Positions 1 through 13,000 of a DNA stretch of 64,000 nucleotides are shown here, in pieces. The notes beneath the pieces were generated by a model, which did no database searches, had not been told where the DNA came from, and saw only the letters and a program-made list of their open reading frames with translations. Location of the stretch: contig NC_079912.1 of the NCBI RefSeq assembly GCF_024868665.1, positions 16,723,926 through 16,787,925 on the forward strand, read 5' to 3'. Position 1 is the stretch's first letter; every line of letters begins with the position of its first letter. The DNA is from Triplophysa rosa. Lineage: Eukaryota; Chordata; Actinopteri; Cypriniformes; Nemacheilidae. The position numbers and the translations under genes are program-made.

Positions 1-2076
1 AACAACGTTAAATCCACTTGCTTGCAGGCGTTTTAATTAAAACGCTTCACGCGTCTACCGCAAGAGGGCGGCAGATTTGCGCTCTTTATTATCAACATTT
101 TGCCAGCATTTTCTGAGGCGAATTTGCAAAATTCTATGAAATAATGTGATATAAAATAACGTGTGTTTTTTCTAATAACTTGGAAGCAAATAAAATGGTT
201 TCATCCAACTCAACAGCTGGTCTTGTGTTAATCTCAACGATGAACCAGTGATGCAGTTTATGAACCAAACAAATATAGAAAAAGCTCATTTGAATTATTT
301 ACTCTATGAATAAAGTGTACTTTGGTTCAGCTACTGTTTACAAATGTGCTCTGCAGTGCCATATCGATCTTCTCTCTGATCATTAGGCCTAATTTTTAAC
401 ATTAGACACTGATGTTCAATACAAATGAAATAAACTAGCCTACCACCCAATGGGCCTGCTCTGGAATCTTTTACGTGAACCCAATATTTATTTTATTTAT
501 CAATGGTGTTTAAAATGAAAATGAGACTTAACAAACCTTAGATTACAAATGATCCATTTAGGATTACACATTGATCTGTCTGTGCGCTTATAAATGCATT
601 ACTTAAAATACACTGCATGCTGTGTACGTGTCATTGATGACTACATTAAGTATCACACGTTAGGAATTACATCATGTTCAAATATGTACATGACTGACAG
701 CTGTAATACATGTTTGAGCATCACCTTATGGAATTACGAAACAAATTCCTTTTGTTTAAAAACAGTATGGTTGTGTTTCTTATCACATTTAACCATCTAT
801 GCTGTAACTTCTGTTATTTTCTGCATTATCTATAGTTTCCACCATCAACACAAGAACCACGAGTCTTGCATTTAAAATACGGGTATACAAAATGCGTGTG
901 TGTGTTTGTGTGTGGCTGGTGGGTGTGTCTGGACTGTCATGTCATGTGCCATACAGTCCTGCCAGATGAGCATTTAATAACAGCTTTCTCCCGAAGACGT
1001 GAAGAAAAGCACACTGTGGTTTGTCTTGAATGCCACAGTTTGGAGCTGGAATCCAGAATCGGATGCTTGCATAAGATTAAAAGTTTAAAATGGGATGAGA
1101 GATGCAAAAGGGAATAAAAGGCAACGATTCTTTTTATTTGTATATACAATGTAGCACAGGCCTTTGGCCTGACAATTGCATGACTATGTTCTTTATAAAG
1201 CTGCGTTAAAACAATGTGAATGTATATTATAATAAATTGGCTTAAATCTTTCTAACAAATATTAACTTGGACAGCACATTCTGTCCACACACAGACGCCC
1301 ATCTCCAAGAAGGAAGTCCAAAAAAGAAAAAACAGTAAATAAACATAGGACAAGAGATGGATGTTGGTGCTTTACTCTTTAAGAATGTGAAGACTCCTCC
1401 TCCCTTTGGCATGTGACTACTCCGTTTCAGCCCCTATTGCTCCCCCCACTTGGTCAAATAGTCCAGCGCACACTGCTGTTTGCCTGTGAGCGGTCAGTGT
1501 GTGTGCTTTACGGCGTTACACGATTGGTTAGTTTCACTCATCTTTTTAAATAATAAAGATCAAGAAAATCTAGAGGAGAACTCAATGATGCTCTCTCTGC
1601 CTCTCTGCGGGCAGGTTAGTGTTCATGTTTTTTTTTTTTTTAATATTCACATTCTAGTTTTTTGAAGTTTATGTAATGTAAATGCATTTCAGAGATGTTA
1701 ACTCGTTCTAAAATCACGTATTGTTTTATGGCTTGTTGCTGCTTGTGACAATTTGACCGCAACTGATGTTCTGTGAAGCGGTTTGAGACATTGTGCAAAT
1801 GATAAAAAAATTCAGCTTGACTTAAAATAAATGTAATGTACCGTATGCGCATCGTTCAGTCTTGAGATGTGCATTGGCATTGGAGGTGTGATTCTAATAT
1901 CAGTGTACATGTATGTGGGTGAGTGTGAGTCACTGCGGCATGTGTATAGGCGCACAATGTATTTCATAACAACGGCAATAATCAGACTGGAATGTGAATC
2001 AGGGTCATATTTGGTTACTGATCTGTTCGTTGTTAACACGTCTGAAGGTGGTTTGTTCGAATTAGAAAGTGTGTGA
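1..2076. other. Non-coding sequence upstream of pld1
   Basis: A-T rich DNA with a short GT-rich patch near 890-930 and no recognised gene, exon or repeat. It may be intergenic or part of a 5' pld1 intron. Confidence 0.5.
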
Positions 2077-2474
2077 TAGGCATGGGCCAAGTATGAGATT
2101 TTGACGTTATGTGTCACGGTTTCACAGTATTGCAATTACAACACTAAAATGTGTTATTTTCAAATGTGTGTGTATACAAACAACAACTTTTCAACTGGAC
2201 ACAAATACATTGTATTTTAACCAACGTTCATAGAACATATATGTCAGGTAAAAATAAAGCCTTAAAGTTATTACTCTTTCAAAAAATAATTTTTTGTCAT
2301 AGGCCAGATATTAGGCCTAAACATCCGACATTGCATTACATGATTTAATTATGTATTTTTGTGTAAACACAGCTCATACCTTAGAAACGGTATCGCAGAA
2401 AATGTTAGTGGTTTTGAAACCTTGACTCTTTCAAACCTCGGTATACCTTGGAACCGGTGTTCGGCCCATGCCTA
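2077..2474. mobile_element. Short hAT-type non-autonomous element
   Basis: Inverted ends TAGGCATGGGCC (2077) and GGCCCATGCCTA (ending 2474). The flanks GTGTGTGA and ATGTGTGA are an 8-bp duplication with one mismatch, as expected for hAT transposition. No coding capacity. Confidence 0.65.
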
Positions 2475-5348
2475 ATGTGTGATGATATGCTTTTACAGTA
2501 GTGACTAAAAGTGATATTTGTTTTTAATGCTCCATCAGTTTGTATTAAACCATCAAGATGTGATGTGTATGGTACAAAATGGACTGAACACTAAACTTTT
2601 AAGATATTTATTGGACAAAGGTATTTGGCTCAAAAGGCAAACCACAGTGTATCAGAATCCCATATTTTATTCTAAATAGAAATCATTAGGAAAACAATTC
2701 AATTAAATATAATAAACATACATTTTTATCAGTTGTTAATATTTTGTTGATCCTGTCTTGTAGAAATATTGTCCTGCGCTTTGACAAGAAGCTTCGTGCA
2801 TGTGTCGTGTGTTATTTTTTGCCAAGCCTCCTTAAATTCTTCTCAAAGCTTGGTTTCAGTTTAAACTCCAAGCACAGTACAGAACACTCATGGGATGTTA
2901 AATTATATATATATTAAAGAAATATAACAAATAGACTGTCTTTATGTTGTTTCTACACAGTATATGTGAAATGATTAGAATCAACAAGTATATTTTAAAA
3001 GATTTATGCCATGGTAAATTAATCAAGATTAATTTCCCAAAAATGTGTGAATAATTCATTTAATTAAAAACAAGCAAAGATGTCAATTTGGAAATCACTT
3101 TCGGCCTGTTCCGTGTTTGTCCCCCTAAACCCATTAACACGCGGAATTGCACGGCACTTATTCCTACAGTAAGTGCCATCCACCTACTGTACTTGACTTG
3201 TGTCTAGCTACTTGTCTCATTTACATGTAGTCATTTAGGAGATGCTTTTATCCAAAGCGACTTACAAATGAGGTAAACAATGGAAGCAATTGGAACAACA
3301 TAAGGACAACATTTTCTCGTGTCCAGTCCTTCCCACCAACCCGGAAACACTGCATTATATTTGCATTCCATAACCAGTTATCTGAATGTGGCTTGTTAAG
3401 AAATCTTTCTCTGTGCACACGAATTGTACTCCACCGAAGCCCCAAATTCCATCTGAATCTTTATGACAGACCGCTGATGTTTGTGTCAGTGTAAGATATT
3501 TATGTTCGAGTATGTTTAGAAACAAATGCAAGGAAGTAACTTTGTCAATACCGGTTTGATTCCTAGCTGTACAGAATATATGTATAGGTTCTGAAAGAGG
3601 TATGTGGGATTACAGGTTGTCCTTCATGTTGATCACACAAGGACACAATATCCCTTTTTCTTCTCCATGTAGAAAGACTTGGTCTGTTGCCAATTGAACG
3701 GATACATTTCATCCAAAAGCCACGGTGTGCACATTACTTACAGAAAAAATACAAAAGGAGCAAACCTGTGGAATGAATGGACCACATTTATCTTAACAGC
3801 TGCCGATTTCAAAAGCTATGAAATATTTAAGCAACAATTAAAAGGCAAAGTTTTTACGCTTTTTTTAAACAACAAATAATATTAATGCATAAAATGGCTT
3901 GCCGAACCCAAAAGTGTTCACATGTTATGAAATTTAAAACTTGTGCATTGTTGCCATAGCAACGTGATGATGTGGTCGCTGTGGTTTGTTGATTGGCAAT
4001 TTCAGTGAAACTCTGTCAGAGAATGTTTTATTACCAATATATCGAACATCTAAACTTTTTTTAACTGATGTGCATGTTATTGTTCCAACTGCTTCACGAT
4101 AGTTCTCTGCAAAATTTGCTGAAGCGTTGAGTGCGGTGTTTGTGAGAAATGGTGCAAGTGTGAATGTCTGTGTTTTGCAGACGGTGCAGGATAACTGAAC
4201 TGCTTACCGAGGACTTTTAACCGTGAATGATGTGTATTTGTGTTTGTACAAGCTTGTCTGTACTTGAGACTTTTTTACGTTTTTTTTGTCGCGACTTGTA
4301 GTGGTCCTCCCCTCACAAGGCTCATAATTTGTCCGAATGATTGTATGGATGTAAACAGGATTTGTTTCTATGAGAAGTCCACCACTGTGTGTTTGACAGG
4401 TGTGTAACGAAGGTTATTTGAATGTGGCGTGAGTACAGTGTGATTTACATAAAACGGAGAGGAATATTTGAATAAACCCACTAGTGTATCTGTGACTGTT
4501 ACAAGGATTTTTAGGAAAAAAAAGTGCGTTCCCAATTATGTCATTATTCCTGAATAACCATATGGTTCAAATCACAGGGCAGCTATTTACCAATAATACA
4601 AGTGCACCCCTTGAATCTGCTTGAATGTGGAATGACTCCAAAACTATCTAGCCAAGATTGCATTCCAAAAACATGACCCAATGATTTACCTTTACCTTCA
4701 AAGTGTGATCGCATACCAAAGTAACAGCACAACTCTCAAGAACAAGCGGAATAATTTGAGGTATCGTTCACGTGCAGGAATGAGTTATATGCTCAAGTTT
4801 AATACTCACAGACAGAGGGACAGACTGTTACTAGATATGTCCATTTTTGTGTATCCGACATATCTACTTGATACCCTAGACTGCCTAGACCGTTTTGACT
4901 TTGCAATATTATGTTCCTTATAATGTTGCATCACTGGTCGGCTTTAAGGAAGTGAGAGCAGGTCTATTTTGGTCTTCCTTTAGTGGTTGTTATGAAAATT
5001 CATCACTCCTTCAGCTATCAGCTCATTCAACAGAGTGGCTGATATTTTTTCGCAAGATGTGATGATTGTAATTGCCTTCGATGGACTCGGGTCACCTCCA
5101 TGGAAACAAGAGCTGCGCTTCAACAAGGCTCCAGTCCAAGCATTGAGTGTCTCGATTTAATCATAAATGTGCTAAACGCTCACCCGGATGCCCGCCTCCC
5201 ATTCATCTGACCTGTTCTGTATCAGCATGCTTCCATTTGTAATGTTAGAGAACATTTGAAAAAAGCATGCTGTGGGTATAGTACACCGGGTTAAAGTGTC
5301 ATTCTGTTTCAGACCAAAATAAAGTCTGTAGACTGCAAAGTGCGTTTT
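2475..5348. other. Non-coding sequence with one SINE/LINE-tail fragment
   Basis: Nothing coding recognised. At 3230-3275 there is GCTTTTATCCAAAGCGACTT, the conserved fish SINE/LINE tail core (V-SINE type); the rest is unassigned. Confidence 0.5.
3228..3276. repeat. V-SINE-like conserved core fragment
   Basis: TTTAGGAGATGCTTTTATCC followed by AAAGCGACTTACA, the widespread teleost SINE central/tail sequence. The ends of the copy are unclear. Confidence 0.55.
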
Positions 5349-5624
5349 AAAGGGACAGTTCATCCAGGGAAAAAAATCTGTCATCATTTTTTCACCCTCA
5401 TTCAAAACCTGTATATGACTCTTTCTTTTGTGGAACACAAAAACATAGATTTTCAGAAGTGTCTTTTTCCGTTCAGTGGAAGTCAGTGGGGGTCAATGTT
5501 GTTTGGTGACCAGCGTTCTTCAAAATATCTTATTTTGTGTTCTGTAGAAGAAAGAAAGTCACACAGGTTTGAAATGACAAGAGTGTGAGTAAATGATGAA
5601 ATAATTTTATTTTCGGGTCAACTA
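5349..5624. mobile_element. Foldback MITE (AAAGGGATAGTTCACC family), copy 1
   Basis: Degenerate full copy. The left arm begins AAAGGGACAGTTCATCC; the centre carries AACACAAAA and TTCTTCAAAATATCTT; the right end carries GAGTAAATGATGA. The two halves are inverted copies. Resembles elements described as Angel in zebrafish; the family name is from memory. Confidence 0.75.
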
Positions 5625-5866
5625 ATGTTGTGCTGTTGTGTCACTAATCTGGGGAGATGTATTATGGAGAAAAGACAGAAATTGAATGGGTTCATTTTAC
5701 TGTGTGGCTTTGTAGGGTTCATTGTCCAAATACTGATTAAGAAACATGATATGAGGGATATTAAAAGAAATAACTGAGAAAACTATTTTATACTATACCA
5801 TTACAGTAAAGGACAGTATTTCTCTGTAAATATAACAAAGCCAGCATATGGTGCACCGTTATGTCA

Positions 5867-6430
5867 CGAATCGTGGTGGTGGAAGAACCCAAGCGCAGGC
5901 AGGCAGTGAATTACGGGGTTAAACAAAAAGACTTTATTTAAACAATAAACACAAAACAAAGACCCACAATGGGGTAAAAACAGGAACAAGGATAAACACT
6001 AGCACAGAGCAAAAACTAACTAAACACCAGACATGAACTAAACTCAACACTTACTGGACTAGACACGGAACCGCAAAACTGGCACTGAGGCACAAACGGC
6101 AGAACGCACGGGTGGCACACTGAACACACGGTAACTGGAAACATACAGAACAAGGACCGAACATAGTACAGATACAATGACAGAGCACAGGACAATGAAA
6201 CATGAGGACTATATAAAGGGGAGGAAATCAAGAGGGAACAGGTGTGAGACATGAACTAATCAACAAGCAATAACGAGGGAAACAAAAGGGCGGGAAAACA
6301 GACAAAGACCGGAGAGAGTATCGAAGACCGAAAGGGTCAAAAAGACTCTCTCCACACATAACAAGGGATCCTGCCGTGATTCTGTCCCATAACCAAGAAA
6401 GACATGACATGATGAGGTAGAATCACGACA
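5867..6430. mobile_element. 564-bp interspersed element with 10-bp target duplication
   Basis: Starts CGAATCGTGGTGGTGG, contains GACTTTATTTAAACAATAAA and a TATAAAGG, and ends near GATGAGGTAGAATCACGACA. It is flanked by perfect direct repeats CGTTATGTCA at 5857-5866 and 6431-6440. Superfamily not certain; no long ORF. Confidence 0.7.
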
Positions 6431-6918
6431 CGTTATGTCAAATAAAGTTCATTTATGAATAATTACATTTGTAATTTATTTCTTTCTCATTGTACAAACC
6501 AAATAATAATAATAATACATTTTAAAATACATTTGCTGTTGTAAATGGTCTGTGTATCTGGGTTTGGTATGGTATGTATTTATCTTTGCTGTATAGCTAG
6601 CAGTTAAGAAGAATGAGAAACCGAAAACCGAACTGCTATCTTTTCTCCCCGATTTGAACCTTGAGTTTTATTAGTCAGCAGAGACTCCTGTTTCGGTGTT
6701 GAATGGGTTTCTGTGATTCTCATTCATCTTTCCTCACAACACAACCACACACACGCATACTGGAAGGAATTACTGATCTTATAAGAAACTGACAAAACGA
6801 ATGAAGTTTTCTGTCTCTTAAAATACTTATTATTGGGTTGAGCACAATAAGGTTGACTAAAGTCTGTTGTTCTGTATGATTTAAAGGAGTGCCCTGGCCG
6901 GCGGGCCGATTGTTAGCC

Positions 6919-7063
6919 ATGTTGCGACAGCAAGACCCTACAGTCAGCACCCTGCATCTGGTGGCCAATGATATGACTGATATCATGGAAAACTTGGACA
7001 CACGAGAACTCGACATTAGCGATGGAGAAGAGGAGTTTGACGGCCAGGACCCCACTGGTGCAG
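6919..7063 (+). CDS. pld1: pld1 coding exon 1 (start codon exon)
   Basis: Codons 1-48 plus one base. The ATG at 6919 (context GCCATGT) starts MLRQQDP; the [21 protein letters not shown] stretch lines up with the [14 protein letters not shown] stretch near the human N-terminus. Donor CAG|GTAAAA follows 7063. The reading frame is open upstream to a GTG at 6889, but an ATG fits the family length. A likely acceptor, ATTTAAAG, ends at 6886, so this exon probably includes about 32 nt of 5' UTR. Confidence 0.9.
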
Positions 7064-10000
7064 GTAAAAAAATAAAGACGTAAAATCTAACCTGCACAAA
7101 ATGATCTAAATTAAAGTGAGGTTGCCATGTTGAGGTTGCCACACCTACATGCCATATATTTCTGTTTTATATAAGTTTCATAAGGACCGTTCACCCAAAA
7201 ATGAATGAATACATTTTGATCATTTACTCACCTTCACGTCACTCAAAACTTTCTCCTATAGTAGGGTTGTTCCGATACTAATATCGGAAATACCACCAAT
7301 ACCACGTAAAATTCTGGTATCGTATCGGAGAGTACTTGGATCAAAGTACCGATCCGATACCATTTTCTTGAACAGGACCTACTTATGCCCCGCTATCTTT
7401 GCTAAACACTGCAAATGGGAAATCACTTCTTCTTCGCTGCTCAGAATGCAAACACAGGAAGTTGTGCCGTGTCGTCACAAGCAACCACTGTTTAGAGCAG
7501 TGTTTCTCAACGGGGGCAGTACCCCCCCCCGGGGGGATTCAGAGAATGTCAGGGGGCGATGGAAACTAGATTTTTTTAAAGGGGGGCGTTCGTAAGTTTA
7601 CACCGAAGATCCAGGTTAGACTAGATTAAACATTTACCTGCAAAATATTATGATCTGTATCAGGAGCAGCTAGGGCGCAAACTGTGTTTTTAATGTAGCC
7701 GTGAATGTTTTTGACCACACGCACACACCACGTGATGATTTCAGCCTATCATAGCATGTTCAGCAGTTGCACGCACGCACCCAAAAACCTACCTTGCCTC
7801 TTCATCCCGGACATAGCTCTTCGCGGCAGCCGCAACCGATTATTGAAAAACATATCAATAAGCTCTTATTCGCCCCAAGATGCGAGCACCACCTTGACTG
7901 TACAAAACGTTTGGACCGCAACGAGAAAATCGTCCGTGCCACACCAGATGTGAAAAACACTTCAAACAGTAATGTATGTGTTTGTACAAGCATTGCGCCA
8001 AATTATTTTTCTGCTGGGTGCTCAAACCAACAACCTCATGTAGGATGTTGGAGGGCTTAATTTACCCCGAGCAGTGCGAGCTAGTTTTTAAAAGTAATGT
8101 TTTACAGAACTTGAACGCTAACGTGAAGAGAAATGTGCATTTGACATCCTGAGCTGCACATACTGATCGGCATTCAAGGCGACAGAGATTGAAGATCAAA
8201 CTGCTCCATAAGTGTTTGATTCATTCTCGCGGTGCTTTGATGTCATATGCCAATAGATATGCGCAGTGTGGCAAACACACCAAAATACACTGATGGCCTA
8301 TAATATTAAATTTGGGATCGCCGCCCCTGTCACGTGAGAGCTCTGTCATGTTACCTTGACGTCAGCTGACTGTAGGGCAGATTTAACTTAATAGTGATAG
8401 TGTAAAAATGTGAAACAAATAGGCTAACTACAAATGTATCCATTTGCTTTGGGTAACATCTGTACCTTTCATTGCACATTATATGACAGTTGAGTTTGCA
8501 CGAACAGAATTTAGCATGAAATACTTATTTGTAAGCCTTGGAAAATATTTTCAATAAATTATATTCACTTCCACTCTAATGACAGCATTTAAAATTAATT
8601 ACATTTAATTAGATTTTTTTATGTTGTATATATAGTATAAACTCAGTCTAATATATTGTAATCATCTTTGGTTAGAATATTAATTCTCTACTTATCTAAT
8701 CATTGTCATATCTGAGCCCGAATATTTACACAGCTTGGAAAAAAATCCAATAATTTTTACAATGTAATATGTGTTTATTCTTGTAAGAAGATTGTAGTGT
8801 TTATATTTGCCTTATGAACACAAATTATTAATGACAGACCGAAAGGTATTATACCTTTGATGGAACCACACACTGACACACGCATTTAGGCCTATAAACT
8901 TGGGGACACTTACACACTTACAATTTTTTGTAAAGTAAGGTGAATGTAAGCAGCATTTTAGGTTTTTATTTTGCATTTAGGGGAGTATTGAAGCTAAGTT
9001 CAAACATTCTACTTCACATCGCTTTTGCTCATTGGGAAAGTATGGTAATATTCCAACTGGCCAATCAAATCTGTTATTTGACTTTCAGTGACATGCTTTT
9101 TATTTATTATTAATGGTATTTCACTAGGCAAAACAAATATACATTTAATGAGATTACCGATTATCCCAATTCAGTGACATGCATTTTAAATTATATTATA
9201 ATAACAAATAATGTATTATTATTATTATTATTATGAAGAAGAAATGTAGCCCATTATTTTTGTGGGGGGCAGAAGGGACCTGGAATATGGATGGAGGGCG
9301 CTGGCCCAAAAAAGGTTGAGAACCACATGGACCAAACAGCCTTAAGAAAAATAAATAACATTACTGTCAAATGTCAGTCAGATAATAAAAGTACTCTAGT
9401 TTACTGTATGTATTTGTTCATGTTTTATTAAGGGATAAGTCTGAAGCACACCATAAAATAATAATTCATACAGGGCTAGTTTTATACACACCCAGGTATC
9501 GGATCAGTACTCCGTATCGGCCGATACCGTGAGCCCAGGTATCGGGAAGGGAAAAAGGGTATCGGAACATCTCTATTCTAGAGAACAGAAAAGAAGATAT
9601 TTTAAAGCTCCCATTAACTTCCATTGTATGGACACAAAACCCCTAAAACATATCTCAAAATATCTTCTTTTGAGTTCCCCATAAAAAAAAGAGTCATGAA
9701 GGTGAATGAATGATGACAACATTTTTATTTTTGGCTGAACTGTCCCACTTAAACCCATTTTAAAAAACTGTTTCGTAACCTACAGTATTTAAGCTTCACA
9801 GACTATGAGTTAAACACGGTTGTGATTGTGTCCACAGAAAATTGCATCCGCTTCTCAGCCGTGTATAAAACAAAAGGCTTTAAGGAACCTGGAGGACGCG
9901 TGTTCATTACCGCTCTTCCCATAACCGCCAAAATCCTGGAGGTGGAACGCTTCACTTCTGTCCAGGATCGCTTCAACGTCACTACCCAGAGAAGCGTTTC

Positions 10001-13000
10001 TAAGGTAAGATCTTCCACTCCCATTCTCTTTCATGAAGTGTCAGCATGTGGGCTGAGGAGGTATATCTGTTGCCCGGGAGATTTAGAGGTTGGCAAGGCG
10101 ATTTACATGTTGCCCTGGAGATTTGGACACTATATACAAAAATACTTGGCACATGCAAAAATTGCTTTTCTGTAGAAGAATAACAAAAGTCTTATCACCC
10201 ATCATTAGTCATGTTTTGGGAAGCAGCTTGTTTTAAATCCGAGGCTGATCTTCTGATGTGTCCAGGTGCTTCCTTCAGTATTTAAGATAGAAATGAGGCA
10301 CGGAAACTTCACCTGGTTGATCAAGAGGAAGGAGAAACATTTTATGGAGCTTCACCGTGAACTTCGCACTTACAAGGCCTTCATGAGAATCCCAATTCCC
10401 ACCCGCAGGTGAGAGCATAGGTGGCATACTGTTGCAGATATATCATGAATGTTGAATTTTGATCTAGTTGAACAATTTTTGGTTCGTCTGGCCCATAGTC
10501 ACGCAGAACGGAGGCAGACGGTAAACAGAAACCTGGAACGGAGCATGCCGAGTCTGCCACGGGGAGGGGGAGAGGAACTGGCCAGGGAAGAGCAAGTGTC
10601 TAGTAGAAGAGTCAGTTGTCATTTTTTATCTCCTTTGACATGTTTCAGCTGTCTGCCACATTATATGGTGTCTGACTGATGTGTTTCTTTTAACAGAGGC
10701 AACTTGAAGATTACTTGAATAAGCTGCTTAAAATGCCAATGTACAGAAATTACCACGCAACGGTATGTATACACAGAAATAAAAAATGTCTTTGAAATGG
10801 ATAACTTGGACCAAATAATGGCGAAAAGGCAGCCAATAGGAGCCCAGATAGAGCCCAATTATGGAAGCATATTGGTAGCAATTTTAAAATTGAAATGCAA
10901 TTTGCAAAATGACAATGCAGTGTGTGAAATGACAATGCATTTATGTATTTAAATATACATTGAAAATAACATATGTCAACAAGTTATTTTTGAAAATGCA
11001 ACTATTCCGATTCAGAGTGTTAAAATATGCATTTAAATTACATCTTAAAAGTAGTGTAGGAACTGACAAATGTAAATTATATTATTGAATTTTCATTTTG
11101 CACCTAATGTTGCACATATGTTATTTCAAATGTATATTTAAAGACATAAATGCATTGTCATTTTACGTTCTGCATTGCTATTTTGCCAATTGCAATTCAA
11201 TTTTAAAATTGCTACCAATATGCTTCCATACCCAATAGATAGGAAATCCTTTAATACTGTTTAAAAAGCGTCTCATGGTAAAACCTTATAAAAGGAAGTT
11301 AATAAAATGTCAAAAAAAAAAATTTTCCTCATTTTCGGCAAGGGGTGGCTATTTAAAAATGCTATAATATAAAAAAGTTCTGATTTACGTTCTTGTTTTA
11401 GTTGCAACATAATACCCATAGTTGCATTTTGTTACAATTTCGCCACATTGGAATTAAAAGGTTCTGTCTGCATTCTGACCAGTTTTATGTTATTGAGCCT
11501 TCTTAAGTTTTTACATTCCATTTGACTTCCTTCATATAAACTCAACTCACTTTTATTGTCACATCACCATGTGTGGTGAGTGAAAGTCTTGGGTGCGTAC
11601 TCCATACAAAGTAGAATGCAGTTGGACAGACAACTGTATGACAAACAACTGTATGACTTTACAGACTTAAGTGACAGTATGTAGTGCAGACGAACAGTGC
11701 AAAGTATAAATAGACAGATACAAAAAAGACAATATACATTATACACATATGGACAGTATATACACAAGATATACACATTAGACGTTGAACATACACATTA
11801 AATATGCAGGTGTACACATGAACGTGTATGTATAATGGATCAACCATATAGTGTACATAGTACAAATATAAGTACAAAGTCCGGTAATATAGGTAAACCT
11901 TTTTGTTTTCTAAAAAAAGTCCCAAAATAAACATCACATAATGAAAATAAATTGTCAGAATAAGAATATGTGACCTCAGTTTTGACAATAATGTAAGACG
12001 ATTGTGACGATATGTTGAGTTTATCATTCTAAAATGTGTTAAAAAAGCCATCATCCTAATTTTTTAAACAAAGTCTTTAGTTTGGAAAATAGCTGATAAT
12101 TCAATGCTTTCAAACTGTTTTTGTCACAGATGGAGTTCATTGACGTGAGTCAGTTGTCATTCATCCATGACTTGGGACCAAAAGGCTTGTAAGTGTTTCC
12201 TGCTTATTGCCTCAACATTTTAGAATATGAGAACGGATAAATGATATATAATGTAATTCTTGTGTTTTGCATGATTGATCCTTGACCTTTGTTGAATTCT
12301 TTCTTAGAGAGGGCATGGTGCTCAAAAGGTCAGGAGGTCACCGTATTCCTGGACTGAACTGCTGCGGCCATAGCAAAATGTGCTACCGCTGGTCCAAAAG
12401 GTTAGTGTTGCATTCTCTAAAAATACATATTTACAGGTCGGAATTTGTGGAAAAAACATTAAAATCACAATATAGAGTATTGATCTTCTCCATCTCTTTT
12501 GAACAAAAGATTAAAAACATTGTGAGTTTTATCCAAACACCTGCTTGATGACCTTGACAGGTGGCTGGTGGTGAAGGACTCTTTCCTCGTGCTTATGAAA
12601 CCAGACTCGGGTGCCATCTCATTTGTCCTGCTTGTGGACAAGGAGTTTGACATCAAAATGGACACTAAAGACACAGAGACAAAGCATGGCGTCCGGATAG
12701 ACAGCCTGTCCAGGTGTGTGAACACCACGAGCTGAGGCTCACGTGATAATCTTGACACGATATGTGGTTGATAAGCGTAACATTAAAGTCACAAAACTGT
12801 GTGCTTCTCACAGGGCTCTGGTGCTGAAGTTCACCAGTTACCGGCACGCCCGCTGGTGGGGTCAGGCTTTAGATGAATTTGTGAAGAAGTATGGCAGTAA
12901 TTTTCTTAAGGAACATCGCTTTTCATCCTTTGCTAAAATGCAGAAGAACATCCCAGCCAAATGGTAAATATCGCACCACACAGAGGGTTGAGTTGGAATT

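Noticed and set aside
6889..6918. Upstream in-frame GTG as pld1 start
   Set aside because: The ATG at 6919 gives a normal family length, and GTG starts are not expected in a vertebrate gene of this kind.
7767..8060. 97-codon ORF within the nested hAT-like element
   Set aside because: No transposase-like motifs; Cys/His content looks random and overlapping frames are equally open.
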